Below the pieces are notes generated by a model. The model saw only the letters and a program-made list of their open reading frames with translations, made no database searches and had not been told where the DNA came from. Positions 53,690 to 64,000 of a stretch of 64,000 nucleotides of DNA are shown here, piece after piece. A program made the translations under genes and the position numbers. Origin of the DNA: Adiantum capillus-veneris. Taxonomy: Eukaryota; Streptophyta; Polypodiopsida; Polypodiales; Pteridaceae. The stretch covers positions 91,401,112-91,465,111 of the forward strand of contig CM043945.1 in the NCBI GenBank assembly GCA_014529385.2. The letters run 5' to 3'. Each line of letters begins with the position of its first letter. The stretch's first letter is position 1.

Positions 53690-54442
53690 TTGTAAGTGTC
53701 CACATGGCCGTGGGAAAGCTCTTTTAACCTTTAAGTCAAAAACCCTTAGTTTTAGACTAGAGATATCATTAGCTAAAGTTATTTTTGAACGTTTGCTGTG
53801 AGAGCTTCTTGCTGCTACAACTTGTAATCTCCTTGTAATCCTCTTTTCTCCTGGATTGGTAATAAAAATTCAATTCCAAATAGCACATTGCGTTCCTAAT
53901 CTCTTGCTCTACAATTTGAGTATAACCATTCTCAATTCTCATGTGGTTTGCGACGCATTGCTTGTGAGCTAAATGCATTGATTTAAAGGCTGAAATGGTT
54001 GTTTTTTGATGTTTTGACCATGGATAAGTGTTTCTATGCTTAAGGGGGACCTTTCCGAGTAGTTCTATTTCAATTTTTTGAACATTTTTTCTGATGGATC
54101 GTGATTTATGTACCTTTCTAGACGGTGACAGAACTTGGTAGGATTGTGCCCCTAGGTATTCTAATACCTCTCCTTAAGTTTCATTGCATTCTGAATTCGT
54201 TTGGATGCTGAAAAGACGTGATGACCTAGACCCGTGAGATTGGACGCATACTGATTTTCTGACTAGGAAGTGGTTGATTTGCTTTTCTCATAGTATGAGT
54301 AGCCCTCTGAGTTCATTTTGGTGAGATCAACACTCTCATTAAGTCTCCGTGCCCCATCCTGAGTCGCTTCCTTGCATATTGACATTATGTTAGTATAAAA
54401 GAGCTATGCTGTAGACATCCATCTCGCTGCGACCCACTAACA
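53690..54442 (+). repeat. Probable Gyp-H 5' LTR (left end not fixed)
   Basis: Ends CCCACTAACA at 54442, one base before a tRNA-Asp-like primer site. TATAAAAG at 54393-54400 and AATAAAAATT near 53863 are LTR-like signals. The 3' LTR is not in the window, so the left boundary cannot be set. Confidence 0.5.
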
Positions 54443-54443
54443 T

Positions 54444-54461
54444 TGGCGCTGCTATTGGGGA
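54444..54461 (+). other. Gyp-H primer-binding site (degenerate tRNA-Asp type)
   Basis: TGGCGCTGCTATTGGGGA matches the tRNA-Asp complement at 13 of 18 positions and the Gyp-B site at 14 of 18. The mismatches are all C/T or G/A transitions. Located between LTR-like sequence and the long leader. Confidence 0.65.
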
Positions 54462-56640
54462 AACCGATCCTTAGGCAGTAAGTGACTCAGTGTACAAAAA
54501 AATTCATTCCAAAGCATTTGACACCCATGCCTCTTACACATAGACAATGAAGCATCTAGACGTAGGTTTAGTGCTTAGTAGAGACTAGAGTCCGAGAGTA
54601 TCCAGTGCTATGCTTATGAGCAAAGAAAGTTGTGAGTGAAGTACAAGAGAGTATTTTGTTCTTTGATTTTTCCATGCTTGAAAAGAACTGTTCCACCACA
54701 CACCTCGTTATCGTTTTTGCCTTGTTAATTTCATTTATGTTTGTAGATCTATTTCAGTTTATAGGAGTAGGTTAGGTAACAAATTACACCATCATTTGAG
54801 GCCAAAAGGATCGAGGAAAAAACTGTCAAAAACCATTTTGGTGTTGAAGACCATAACTCTGAAAGTTGAAAAATTGATGGTCACAGCTTCAAAACTGAAC
54901 CAAACCCAGCAAAATCTTCAGAAAGGATATAGAAACACTTGTTAAAAACAGATTGTGTAGAAATTTTTTGATTAGTCACTTTTTGGCAAAATGTGCTAAA
55001 ACTGTTTCCCTTGCTTAGAACAGGCTCTCAAGTATCAAAACCTTGAGTCTGGTCAGAAATAGAGTGCTAAAAGATCACTAAAATCAAGAAATTGGGTTGA
55101 GCAGAGCAAAACCTTGGAAACTAAGGAAAATAAAATAAAAAATAAACTTTTACTTGTCCAAATTCAAAAAGGGAAGAGAATTGGGATCAACTAGAAGCAG
55201 GGAACCAATATAACCAAAAATCATGACCAGATGCTTTCCAACATGGATTGTGATCCATGTTCCAGGTAGACATCTGACAGTGAGATTTGACTAGTGCACT
55301 CTTGATTACTAAGGGAACAACTTTTCCAAAAGGAGCTATAGACAAATAGTGAAAAAACCTGTCAAAATACCAAAAAAGGAGTTGTTTGCAAAAAACCGCA
55401 AAACAGACACAAAATCTTGCTTTTGACTTGGAAAAAGTTGATCAAATCCAAAAATATTTGGAGAATAGCATCACCAGACCTTTTGTCACAGACTCACAAA
55501 GTATCAATCCAAAATCTCACCAAACATGGATCGCGATCCATGTACCGTTTTGGAATTTTGAGCTGATATTGGACAAGCAAAAAAGTGATAACATTCGAAT
55601 CACTTTCTCACAAGACATCCTTACCAAAAGAGTTCAAAAGGAGGGCAAAAGGGAAAAAAAATCAGATCAAGGAAAAAACCACTGGAACAAACCCTAAAAC
55701 TGACTTTTGGCTGACCTAAAAAACTCCAAAACATTCAAAAACCATATACCTAGCTATGGGTCAAGTTTTAGTGCATTCTGACACTAAGGAACATGGATCG
55801 CAATCCATGTTCCCCTCACACATTTTGACACCAAACTTGCACTATAGCTAGACAGCATCACAGAGAGTCTAGTGGTCCTTTCAAAATTGAATTTGGATGC
55901 AAAAAACCATACTAAAAGCACAAAATTGACAGGAACTCTGGCAAAGCAATAGAATTGACCTAGCTTCTAATCCAGAGGTCCATTTGTAAAAATTTTGATA
56001 TCGTAAGACCTCCTAATCATGCTGAACCTGATGGTATCAAGAAAAGTCCGTTTGGCTTCCAAACATGGATCACGATCCATGTACCTCTGAGTCAGAACAT
56101 AAGCAAAATTTCACCACACATAGAGCTAGTCCACAATACCCTGGTGGTTCTTTCAAAGTTGAAATTGGACCCAAATTGTTGATGTTGTGTGAGAAATTGT
56201 GTGCTATTGAAAAATCTAGCTAAATTTTGTCGATTAAAAGGTAGAACTAACAAGAACGGCTATAAGCTGACAGCTATCAAGCAATTTTTGACAGGTTGCA
56301 GGTACTAGAGGATACTACCTAGCAAGTAAGATCAAACGGAGGATTCAAAGTAGCTAATGAGGTAACCTTGTTTGGATTCCGCAATACCAATTCTTCATGA
56401 ATTTGTGATCAGGAAGATTGTACCAGAATACAAATCCTAGCATCTTTGACCAAGGGAGCAATCACTCAATGGAAGAAAGAGTGAATCAAAGACCACTGCC
56501 ACCTTTGGAACCCATTTTAGAGGAGAGCTTCTCTAACACTTTTTCAGAAAGATCATACAACCTCATGATGACTGAGGATTCTAACACGTCAAACCCTAAG
56601 GGAACAGCTTTGATATGGGGGCAGATCCTTCTCTACCTGC
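54462..56640 (+). other. Gyp-H leader with four palindromes
   Basis: About 2.2 kb, AT-rich, without a convincing ORF (55386-55697 and 56418-56651 are open but composition is not protein-like; the latter may be leader peptide, inference). Holds four 20-bp palindromic motifs at 55241, 55524, 55791 and 56063. Runs such as AAAAACCAT and TGGTCCTTTCAAA recur (55871, 56140), so the leader is probably an old array. Confidence 0.75.
55241..56082 (+). repeat. Four evenly spaced 20-bp palindromes
   Basis: 55524-55543 is the perfect palindrome ACATGGATCGCGATCCATGT. 55241-55260, 55791-55810 and 56063-56082 keep both 8-base arms ACATGGAT / ATCCATGT and differ only in the four central bases (TGTG, CGCA, CACG). 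Spacing is 283, 267 and 272 bp. DNA between them is not obviously repeated. Confidence 0.93.
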
Positions 56641-56734
56641 ATCTGATGTAAAATTGTTGTATTTGAGGTTTCAATTTGGAAATGTGCTTAAGGCCAAAAT
56701 CTATAAGGATGGAATGGACCGCTAATGTGTTAAA

Positions 56735-57271
56735 ATGGAAAATAAGCCAAGCAAGTTCAGAGATCTTGTAGATGTTGATTATGACGAGGATAGGTATTTT
56801 GACAGGGAGGGAATGATGTACCTCATGGTTCATAACCCCTTTATTGTGGATAAATGGGGGATGATTGGCACCAAGGACAAGGTAGATTACGAGCTGGCCG
56901 ATGAGCCACCCAAAATGGAGAAGCAAAACGTGGTGCTCAGACGCACCAATGAGACAGAGTGCCTTAATACAGACAACATGTATGTGGGGCTATATAAGTT
57001 TAATAATGGAGAACAAACACTCTATTACAGATGTGACGAACCCCACATCAAGGAACTAACAGAACATAAAAACCTGTATGTTTTCACGTACACGGAGGGG
57101 AGAAGTATTCAGGTGGTCATAATAGGCAAGTATGGCCAAAAGTACTCTCAAATGGATCGTAAGGAATTAGATATATATATATATTTTGGAGGAAAACTGC
57201 ACCAATACTATGTAAATCAAGAAGAGGTAAAAACCATGATACTCACACGAGACCTGAGACTGTACATGTGA
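56735..57271 (+). pseudogene. Gyp-H Gag N-terminal domain
   Basis: 178 open codons: MENKPSKFRDLVDVDYDEDRYFDREGMMYLMV, NPFIVDKWGMIGTKDKVD, YVGLYKFNNGEQTLYYRCDEP, QKYSQMDRKELDIYIYFGGKLHQYYV. Element D (34600-35070) has recognisable counterparts of each block, so the domain belongs to the family. It is not part of the general Gag core and I do not know its fold. DNA homology with D begins about 100 bp upstream, so the true start may be earlier. Confidence 0.7.
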
Positions 57272-57299
57272 GCCCAGTGAGAGCCAGGGTGGAGGAGTC

Positions 57300-57932
57300 A
57301 TTTGGACATGAACAAGTCCACAAGTGTTGAGAGCGGAACAGGTAACTGATTTTTATACTCAATATGAATATTTTGGGTTGACGTTAGAAGGGAATGCTTT
57401 GACCTGGTTCCAACCGTTGAACAGTTTGGAATTCCCAAGTATTGAAAACTTTCTCCGAGAGTTCGCTGAGGAATTCTCAAAGAGGGGAATCAAGCATAAC
57501 ACTGTCTCCTAGATCTATTTTAGGAAAAAGGAGAAAGAAAAGGTGAAGGAATCATTGCTTTGTTTCAAGTAGTATATACAAAGATGCCCTGCTGGAGAAC
57601 TACCTCAAGATGAGAGACTATCAGTCCTTTTCATAGAAGGATTGCGGAATGACAAGCTTAAAAATGATTTGCACTTGAAGGAATGTATAAATTTTGAGCA
57701 AGTCACAAAAGAGGCATTGTATCTGGTAGATAATTGCAAGGTGTTTGGGGAGGTGACTGAAGACACAGATCAGGGAATACATAGCACCTCTTCAACCACT
57801 AGTGAGTCCATAATGAGATTGGGCGGGCAAAACCCAATTGTGTCAGACGTTGATCAAATGATCGAGGAAGTGATCAAAAGGATAAACCAAGGAAATAAGA
57901 TGAACCCAAACACACGAAAACCGCCACCCTAA
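57300..57932 (+). pseudogene. Gyp-H Gag core
   Basis: LRAEQVTDFYTQYEYFGLTLEGNALTWFQPLNS and SIENFLREFAEEFSKRGIKHNTVS form the retrotransposon Gag core; stops at 57510 and 57568 and a frame change interrupt it. RLSVLFIEGLRNDKLKNDLHLKECINFEQVTKEALYLVDNC continues, as in D 34034-34258. Ends with a Ser-rich linker to the zinc knuckles. Confidence 0.83.
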
Positions 57933-58822
57933 AATGCAAAACTTGTGGAGGAGATCATCAAACCCAGTGGTGCAACCTTCAACAAAGACCAAGAGTAAAC
58001 GCACCGCGAGTACTGAAGTGGTGTGCTATAAAAAAAAATGGACAAACCATGAAACCCACAAATGTTTCTATAATCGGAACTATGTTTTAGAGAGACAATG
58101 CAGACCACATAGAGGGCAACAATTTCCACCACCCCAAGATACCAAGTAGGGCCAAATAACACAATCCAAGAGTAGAAAAAACCTCAACATGTGTTGGGAC
58201 ATCAACCTCTTTTACCCAGGAAAATAGGGCCATGGTAAGGATTTCTCAACCCATAGAACCACCTTCTGATCAGAGTATGGTCCAAGTAGTCTCATATCGG
58301 GAAGATCTAGACAATACCTACAAAAGGGGATTTGATGGGAATGCATATGCTTCGGAGGGACAAATTTTATGGATAATTCCCGAAGAGATTCCCGAGCTCT
58401 CATACATAGAAAAACCAACTAAAAACCATTACTTGGTCGATGAAAATGTGCTTATGTTCATGGCAAACGAGAACTACAAAACCTCCTAGAGCATGACAAC
58501 CGATGGGAGCTCCACAAGCTTCTCCACCACCAATAGGACCATGCTATGAATGTGGTAGTGATCATTAGGCAAGAGTTTGTCCAAACAAAGGAGAAAGGGT
58601 TAAATTTTTTGGGTTCTGTGATGGATGTACCACTCATCATCTCACTCCACACTGTCCAAAAACCCCTGACAACAAAGGAAAAGCAACCATGAACAAGATG
58701 GGGATTGTTCCAAGCTTAAGTGGATCAGAAAGAGAACCAAATATTTTGATAAACATGGTAACTAGAGCCCAAGCACATGAGGCAGCAAGGAACATCCCAG
58801 CCAATCAAACGAGATAGAAAAT
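57933..58822 (+). pseudogene. Gyp-H Gag: four zinc knuckles
   Basis: Readable in different frames: CKTCGGDHQTQWC (57935-57973), CYKKKWTNHETHKC (58024-58065, second Cys replaced by Lys), CYECGSDH-stop-ARVC (58542-58580) and CDGCTTHHLTPHC (58616-58655). Gyp-B Gag also has four knuckles, three of them with x3 spacing like these, and its fourth is likewise followed by a Pro-rich stretch and an R-S/A motif (ITRSM; VTRAQ here). Stops and frameshifts are frequent. Confidence 0.75.
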
Positions 58823-59453
58823 TTGTCTGTCCGAACCCCTAGGAAATTTTGGATGGCAAAACGAGACAAGATGAAAGCCAAAAGAGAGAAAGAAAAGACA
58901 GCCTTGGAAACCGAATTACTGCAAACAGAGGAACAACTGAGAAGAGAAAGAGACCTTAAGGGAAACAACGAGGTAAAAAAACCATCAGTTATACCATCGG
59001 GAGGATCTGTCTTGGTAGACAAGGTTTTTGAACCTTTAGATGCAATTTTAAAATCTTACGATGCAAGGCTAAAGCCTAAACAAACCCAAGAGGATAGGTG
59101 GCTAACATACCCTCATACAGGCTATGAGAAAGAGAGGCTAAAGATGTGCAAGGAGCTCATCCAAGCCACTCAAGCGCTTATGGAACCATCAGTTCCTACT
59201 GCTCCAAAAATTGAGGTATTAATCCGAAAAAAATTCAAGAGTTAGAGGTGCAGGGAATTGAAAATTAGATTCTGTAAACAAAACACCATTGGATACAAGG
59301 GTGGTAGCCAATACGACAGATGGAATGTATTCTCAAGCACCACTGATGATTTCGGAAGTAGAAGAACAATGGCCTCAGGAACTATCGGAACAGATCAAGA
59401 ATATAAAAGATGGAAGTGCTACACTTTTGTCAGCTCCCATCACATAGATCCAC
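58823..59453 (+). pseudogene. Gyp-H Lys/Glu-rich coil region
   Basis: RTPRKFWMAKRDKMKAKREKE and ETELLQTEEQLRRERDLKGNNE suggest an amphipathic helix or coiled coil of about 45 residues. Then EPLDAILKSYDARLKPKQTQEDRWLTYP. Stop at 59243, poor frame after that. The counterpart in D is 33046-33237. It lies between knuckles and protease, where Gyp-B has its linker. Confidence 0.65.
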
Positions 59454-60290
59454 TTGGAGCATGAGCTCTACCCAAATGACATCAGATTATTGTATGGTGA
59501 TGCAGGTACAGTGATATTGGAAGATAGTAAACTGCAGACATTGAATACTTTACCTTCATTCATTGGTAACCATGAAACCCAATTAGAGGTGACGAAAGTA
59601 CCATCTCAATGGAAGACCAATCCTAAGATGATGGATACCAAAACTCTTCATCAGCTGATGTCATCCCCTATCCATTGTACGCTAACTTTGTCGGAGTTAT
59701 TGCAAATCAGACCGCATCTTTGGAAGGACGTTGGGAAAATTTTGGAAAAAATAGGGCTGATAATTCCGCCACCCAATGCTTCTCTAAACACACTGGAGAC
59801 ACAACCCTCAAAACAAACTAAACAAGAGCCAGTACCAGTGAACAAGGTAGGGGATTATTGTGAAGGTGAAGAAGGAAATACTACCCTGCTGATGGAGTAC
59901 AAAGAGGTTAAGTCGATAGCAATATTGGATAGTGGGGCTGGAATAGCCATATCTACCAAAGCAATGTGGGAAAAATGGGGAAAACCTGCTCTTCGAAAGA
60001 CTAGAATGAAACTTCAACTAGTTGATGGGTATCTGGAGAGACCTATTGGCATCCTAGAGAAGATTGTAGTAACCTCTTGCGGAATTGTATATAAACACAC
60101 GTTGGCTATTATGAATTTTGATGAGATCAGCAACTTCAATATCATACTGTGCAGACCTTTCATGCGTTAGCTCAAAATAGTACAAGATTGCGGTTATGAC
60201 TATATCTATCTAAGGAACAAGGATGTCACTACAAAAATTAGTGTCACAGATCATAGCTATAGAGATGTAGAATGAACCCTAGGAGAAGAC
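59454..60290 (+). pseudogene. Gyp-H protease
   Basis: 238 open codons. DTKTLHQLMSSPIHCTLTLSELLQIRPHLWKDVGKIL, then VGDYCEGEEGNTTLLMEYKEVKSIAILDSGAGIAISTKAMWEKWGKP with the active Asp-Ser-Gly at about 59929-59937, and IILCRPFMR at the end. It is equivalent to residues 240-350 of Gyp-B's second ORF (GILDGGAGVSIVTKDCWESMGKP ... MILGRPFMR), with the same order and spacing. After a stop (60168) KIVQDCGYDYIYLRN continues as in Gyp-B. Confidence 0.88.
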
Positions 60291-61269
60291 CTCAACTCCA
60301 TAACTGACCAAGAAGGGGGAATACCGACTTGGTTGCAGAACAAAGCTCTCCATTGAACAAAAGAATCTTCTTAAGTGAGAAGTTTAAAAAGGGAAGATTG
60401 CATTCTTGATAGGACTACACAAGATGAGGCCTATGTACCAAAGCCTTTTTCAGAGGAGATGTCGAACCTTTTGGATGGAAACAGATACTAGCCACCCTTG
60501 ATGTGTGTGTAAACGAGGTGACCCTCACCAAATTATGCGATGAGGAAGGATATGAAATCATTCCATTCCAGATGATGGGTGTCAGCCTAGATCCGAAATT
60601 AGAAATGGAAGTCCCGGATGAGGAGGGGGTTGCTGAGTGCCGATGCATAGTGGATGAAATCTCAGTAAGAGACCTCGACCAAATAGACGAAGAAGATTTT
60701 TAAGACTCGACTGATAAGCTGTTAGCGGGGACAACGCAGATGACGAGCTGTCTAACTTAGCTCAAGTCAGAACATCAAAGGGAAGGATCGACGGGTACTC
60801 TACTATGATGTTCCAAACCAAAATCCTTCAAGACAGTGCAAATATAAAGATAAACGCAAAAAAAATTGAAACAAGTCCAACTAAGACTCAGTGCCTCTGT
60901 TAACCAACAAAACGTAGAACTTAAGTTTAGTAGAAGCAACTGATTGCCTCAAAGAATGGATATCAAAGAGGTACATGAAACTTGACTCAACCAAAACAAA
61001 AACGAAAAAGAAGAACGCACAAAAACCAAAAAAAGAGAGCAAGTCCTAAAAATCGATGAGGTTGTCCAAAATGGAGCACAAAATCAAATACAATGAATTG
61101 AAACAAGCTTTGAAGTAAGTTTGGACAGCAGAAATGGAAAATGACGAGGAATCAAACGATGATAAATTTGATGCATTTTCCCACTATAAGAAGTACACTA
61201 TTCAAGATAGAAATTGTGGCAAAAACCCAAATGAGATCCCAAAGAACCAGGAACTCCTTATGATGGGCC
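60291..61269 (+). pseudogene. Gyp-H linker between protease and RT
   Basis: Mostly decayed. 60503-60703 encodes 66 residues with CDEEGYEIIPFQMMGVSLDPKLEMEVPDEE and ECRCIVDEISVRDLD. No catalytic domain is expected here. 60710-61270 is AT-rich and open nowhere for long. Confidence 0.5.
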
Positions 61270-62400
61270 TAAAAAAGCCAAATGCATCAACTTAGCAGAA
61301 CTAGGCGAGGAACCTAAACTGGCATACATCGCCACGGACATCACTGAAGAAGAAGAGCGACTTCTAGTCAATACGCTCAGACTCTACAAAGATGTCTTTG
61401 CATGGTCATACAAAGATCTAAAGGGGATAGATCCTTATATCTGTTAGCACGTGATACCCCTTAAGAGTGATGCCAGACCACACAGACAAAGTCCTTACAC
61501 ATACAATGAGACTTTTACCAAGAAAATTAAGGAAGAGATGAGAAACTAAAGGATGCCGAGTTTATCTATGAGATTGACACACGGATTGGGTGTCCTCTAT
61601 TGTGGTAGTACCCAAAAAGAATGGCAAACTGCGTGTCTATGTAAACCTCAAATAGGTAAATGCAGCCACCATTAGGGATAACTATCCACTACCAATAATG
61701 GATCATGTTATTGAGAGGTAGCAGGGAAAGAGGCCTATAATTTTCAGGATGGGTTCTCAGGCCACAATTAGTTGACAATTAAAGCAAAAGATCATCATAA
61801 GACAGCTTTTGCAATAGAGTGGGGTATATTTGCCTACAGGGTAATGCCTTTTGGCTTGACCAATGCCCCTGCTACATTCCAAAGACTAATGAGTCATGCA
61901 TTCAAGGAATATCTCCTCAGACAATTTCTAGATATATACATCTTTGTGTTCATTCTCATCGAAGAAGTGACCACCTAACTCATCTAGGAAAAGTCTTTGA
62001 AAAGTGAAAAACGTATTGTATTTTCTTAAACCCTGAAAAATGCATCTTCATGATAGGACAAGGTAAAATTATGGGCCACATTGTGTCCAAAAATGGAATT
62101 TCCACTCATCAAGACAATGTACAAATAATTGCCGCACTACTGAGACCAATGAAGATGAAGGAAGTGCAAGCATTTATGGGGCATTGTGGGTACTACAAGC
62201 GTTTCATATACATGTATGCTGTAATATCTAAGCCGTTGTACGCCCTCATTGCTAAGTTTGAATGGACCGAAGAATGCAAGCAGGCTTTCCATAAATTGAA
62301 GCATCAATTAATTTCTGCTCCAATTTTGCAAGCCCCTAATGGAGCAAAATATTTCATGTTCATGTTGATGCATCAGCCTATGCCATAGGATGTATATTAG
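61270..62400 (+). pseudogene. Gyp-H reverse transcriptase (catalytic Asp pair lost)
   Basis: NLAELGEEPKLAYIATDITEEEERLLVNTLRLYKDVFAWSYKDLKGIDP (61290-61440) is the standard lead-in. Then comes DARPHRQSPYTYNETF. AYRVMPFGLTNAPATFQRLMSHAF (61834-61905) is palm. The next block should hold the YMDD-like site, but the sequence passes from IY directly to CVHSHRR-like residues in another frame: about 7 bases, containing both Asp codons, appear deleted near 61940. Thumb: MGHIVSKNGISTHQDNVQIIAALLRP, AFMGHCGYYKRFI. RNase H start: FEWTEECKQAFHKLKHQLISAPILQAP. Stops at 61446, 61650-61740. Confidence 0.85.
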
Positions 62401-62880
<480 letters not shown>

Positions 62881-63841
62881 GATAATGATCTTCCCGACTC
62901 TTCTCTGTCTAACATCGAAATGGATCCAAGGTGGAGTGAAGAGGTCATTCCTCTACTCACAATCGTGTCATTACACATAGAAAGACAACCATCGATTACA
63001 CATCAACCACAAAATCTCCAGCTTTTAGCAGGATGGTTGTACAAACACGATAAGGATGGTATATTGAGACTATGTGTACAGCCCAAAGAATCCACCTACT
63101 ACCTCAAAGAGGCTCATAGACAAAATACAAGATTTCACAATGGAGAGACGCAGATAGGCCAATGGCTAAAGAGACTGGGAGTCTACTGGCAGACCATGGC
63201 ACACAGTGTCCATACATATGTAAAATTGTGGTGATAGGTATACAAAACAACCTCCAATGGAACATGCCACCCTGTTTTGAGTAGTACAAGCGCCCAAATG
63301 GAGTGCTCACATAGCTGAGTACTTAAAAAACAAGACCTTCCCAGAGGGATAGGGTAGGGCAAGAATGAAAACTGTAGAAAAAGAGTACAAACACTATTTT
63401 CTCATTGCCAAACAATTGTATAGGTGGGGAAAAGACAAACAACTACAATTGTGTGCTTCAAAAAGCAAATATTACGTTATCTTAGAACAAGCACACTCAG
63501 AACAGCCACGGGAACATTTCTCTACTGATAAAACGGAAAATCTCGTGCTACACTCATGCATATGGTGGCCAATCCTATTTATGGATGCAGAGACCTATGT
63601 CAAACAATGTGATGAATGTCAACGCACAAAACCACCCCTACCAAGAGATGAAATTCCACTTAGGCCAATGATGGGAATACGTGCTTTTTCCAAATGGGCC
63701 ATTGACTTCATTGGTCCCATCATACCTCCAGGATACATTGATAGCCGTTTTTCGGCTCTCCATAATTGCCATAGTAAGTTACTCCACCCTACCAAATTCA
63801 CCCAAACGCTATGGCTATCCCTACCATTTCACTGTACATAA

Positions 63842-64000
63842 GCGTGTGTGAGTTAGGGGGCTTTTCCCATATTTTCTTAAAAACCCTCAGCTAGCTAGTC
63901 ACTGGGCTAGTTGAGCCAAAAAAATAAAAAATAAAAGTATATTATGGCCTCTTTGTGTGTAAATATTTCATTGTATATATGGCCTAAATATAGGGATTTT
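63842..64000. other. AT-rich right edge
   Basis: No gene or LTR start recognised. Contains TAGCTAGCTAGTCACTGGGCTAG-like short repeats and AATAAAAAATAAAAG. Confidence 0.5.

Noticed and set aside
55241-56082. CRISPR-like array from evenly spaced repeats
   Set aside because: Plant nuclear DNA, spacers of about 250 bp, and four 20-bp palindromes; no Cas genes. Not a CRISPR array.

Overview
The window is nuclear DNA of a land plant. It contains no intact host gene that I can recognise. Almost everything identifiable is transposable-element sequence in several layers: Ty3/gypsy elements primed by initiator tRNA-Met or by a tRNA-Asp-like site, one nearly intact Ty1/copia element, a DUF659/hAT-type transposase relic, a Mutator-like transposase relic and a small inverted-repeat element (MITE). 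There is also a decayed pentatricopeptide-repeat (PPR) gene and many long dinucleotide arrays. Chromodomain gypsy elements, iMet-primed copia and PPR sequence point to plants. A fern or other seed-free plant is my guess from the style of the gypsy pol and MULE-like relics, but the sequence alone does not prove it.

Layout. 1-15846 (minus): Gyp-A, a chromodomain gypsy element whose 3' LTR lies left of the window. Gyp-B (1880-10816, plus) is inserted in it between reverse transcriptase and RNase H. Gyp-B has identical-length 566-bp LTRs, a 5-bp target duplication, a tRNA-Asp-type primer site and a polypurine tract, but encodes only Gag and a retropepsin-like ORF. 15847-18703: flank with a 39-C run, (GA)n and a PPR pseudogene. 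18704-25668 (plus): Gyp-C, a decayed second copy of the Gyp-A family, with a MITE in its 3' LTR. 25669-28929: low-information sequence, duplicated segments and a (CT)n(CA)n tract. 28930-35240 (minus): a mosaic relic with gag of the Gyp-H family (D) joined to protease, RT and RNase H of another family (E). 36690-37485: hAT-type relic, then a 329-bp tandem duplication. 38700-42100 (plus): Gyp-F, gag to RNase H without integrase. 43400-45960 (minus): MULE-like transposase relic. 47166-52440 (minus): copia element Cop-G, inserted at the exact midpoint of an (AT)n tract inside a (CT)n(AT)n(AG)n array. 52765-52980: hairpin-bearing tandem repeats. 53192-53680: unidentified coding-like stretch. About 53690 to the window end (plus): Gyp-H, related to Gyp-B in zinc knuckles, protease and primer site, with four evenly spaced palindromes in its leader and a (CA)74 tract inside pol.

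How the parts relate. Gyp-A and Gyp-C are one family in opposite orientation. Gyp-B, part D and Gyp-H form a second group. Gyp-B keeps all cis signals but no RT or integrase, so it would have to be moved by enzymes supplied in trans; Gyp-H-like elements are the natural candidates, although this Gyp-H copy is broken. By eye the Gyp-B LTRs differ at 6 of 566 positions and the Cop-G LTRs at 6 of 322, so these are the youngest insertions; the remainder is much older. All comparisons were made by reading the sequence. No alignment or database search was run.
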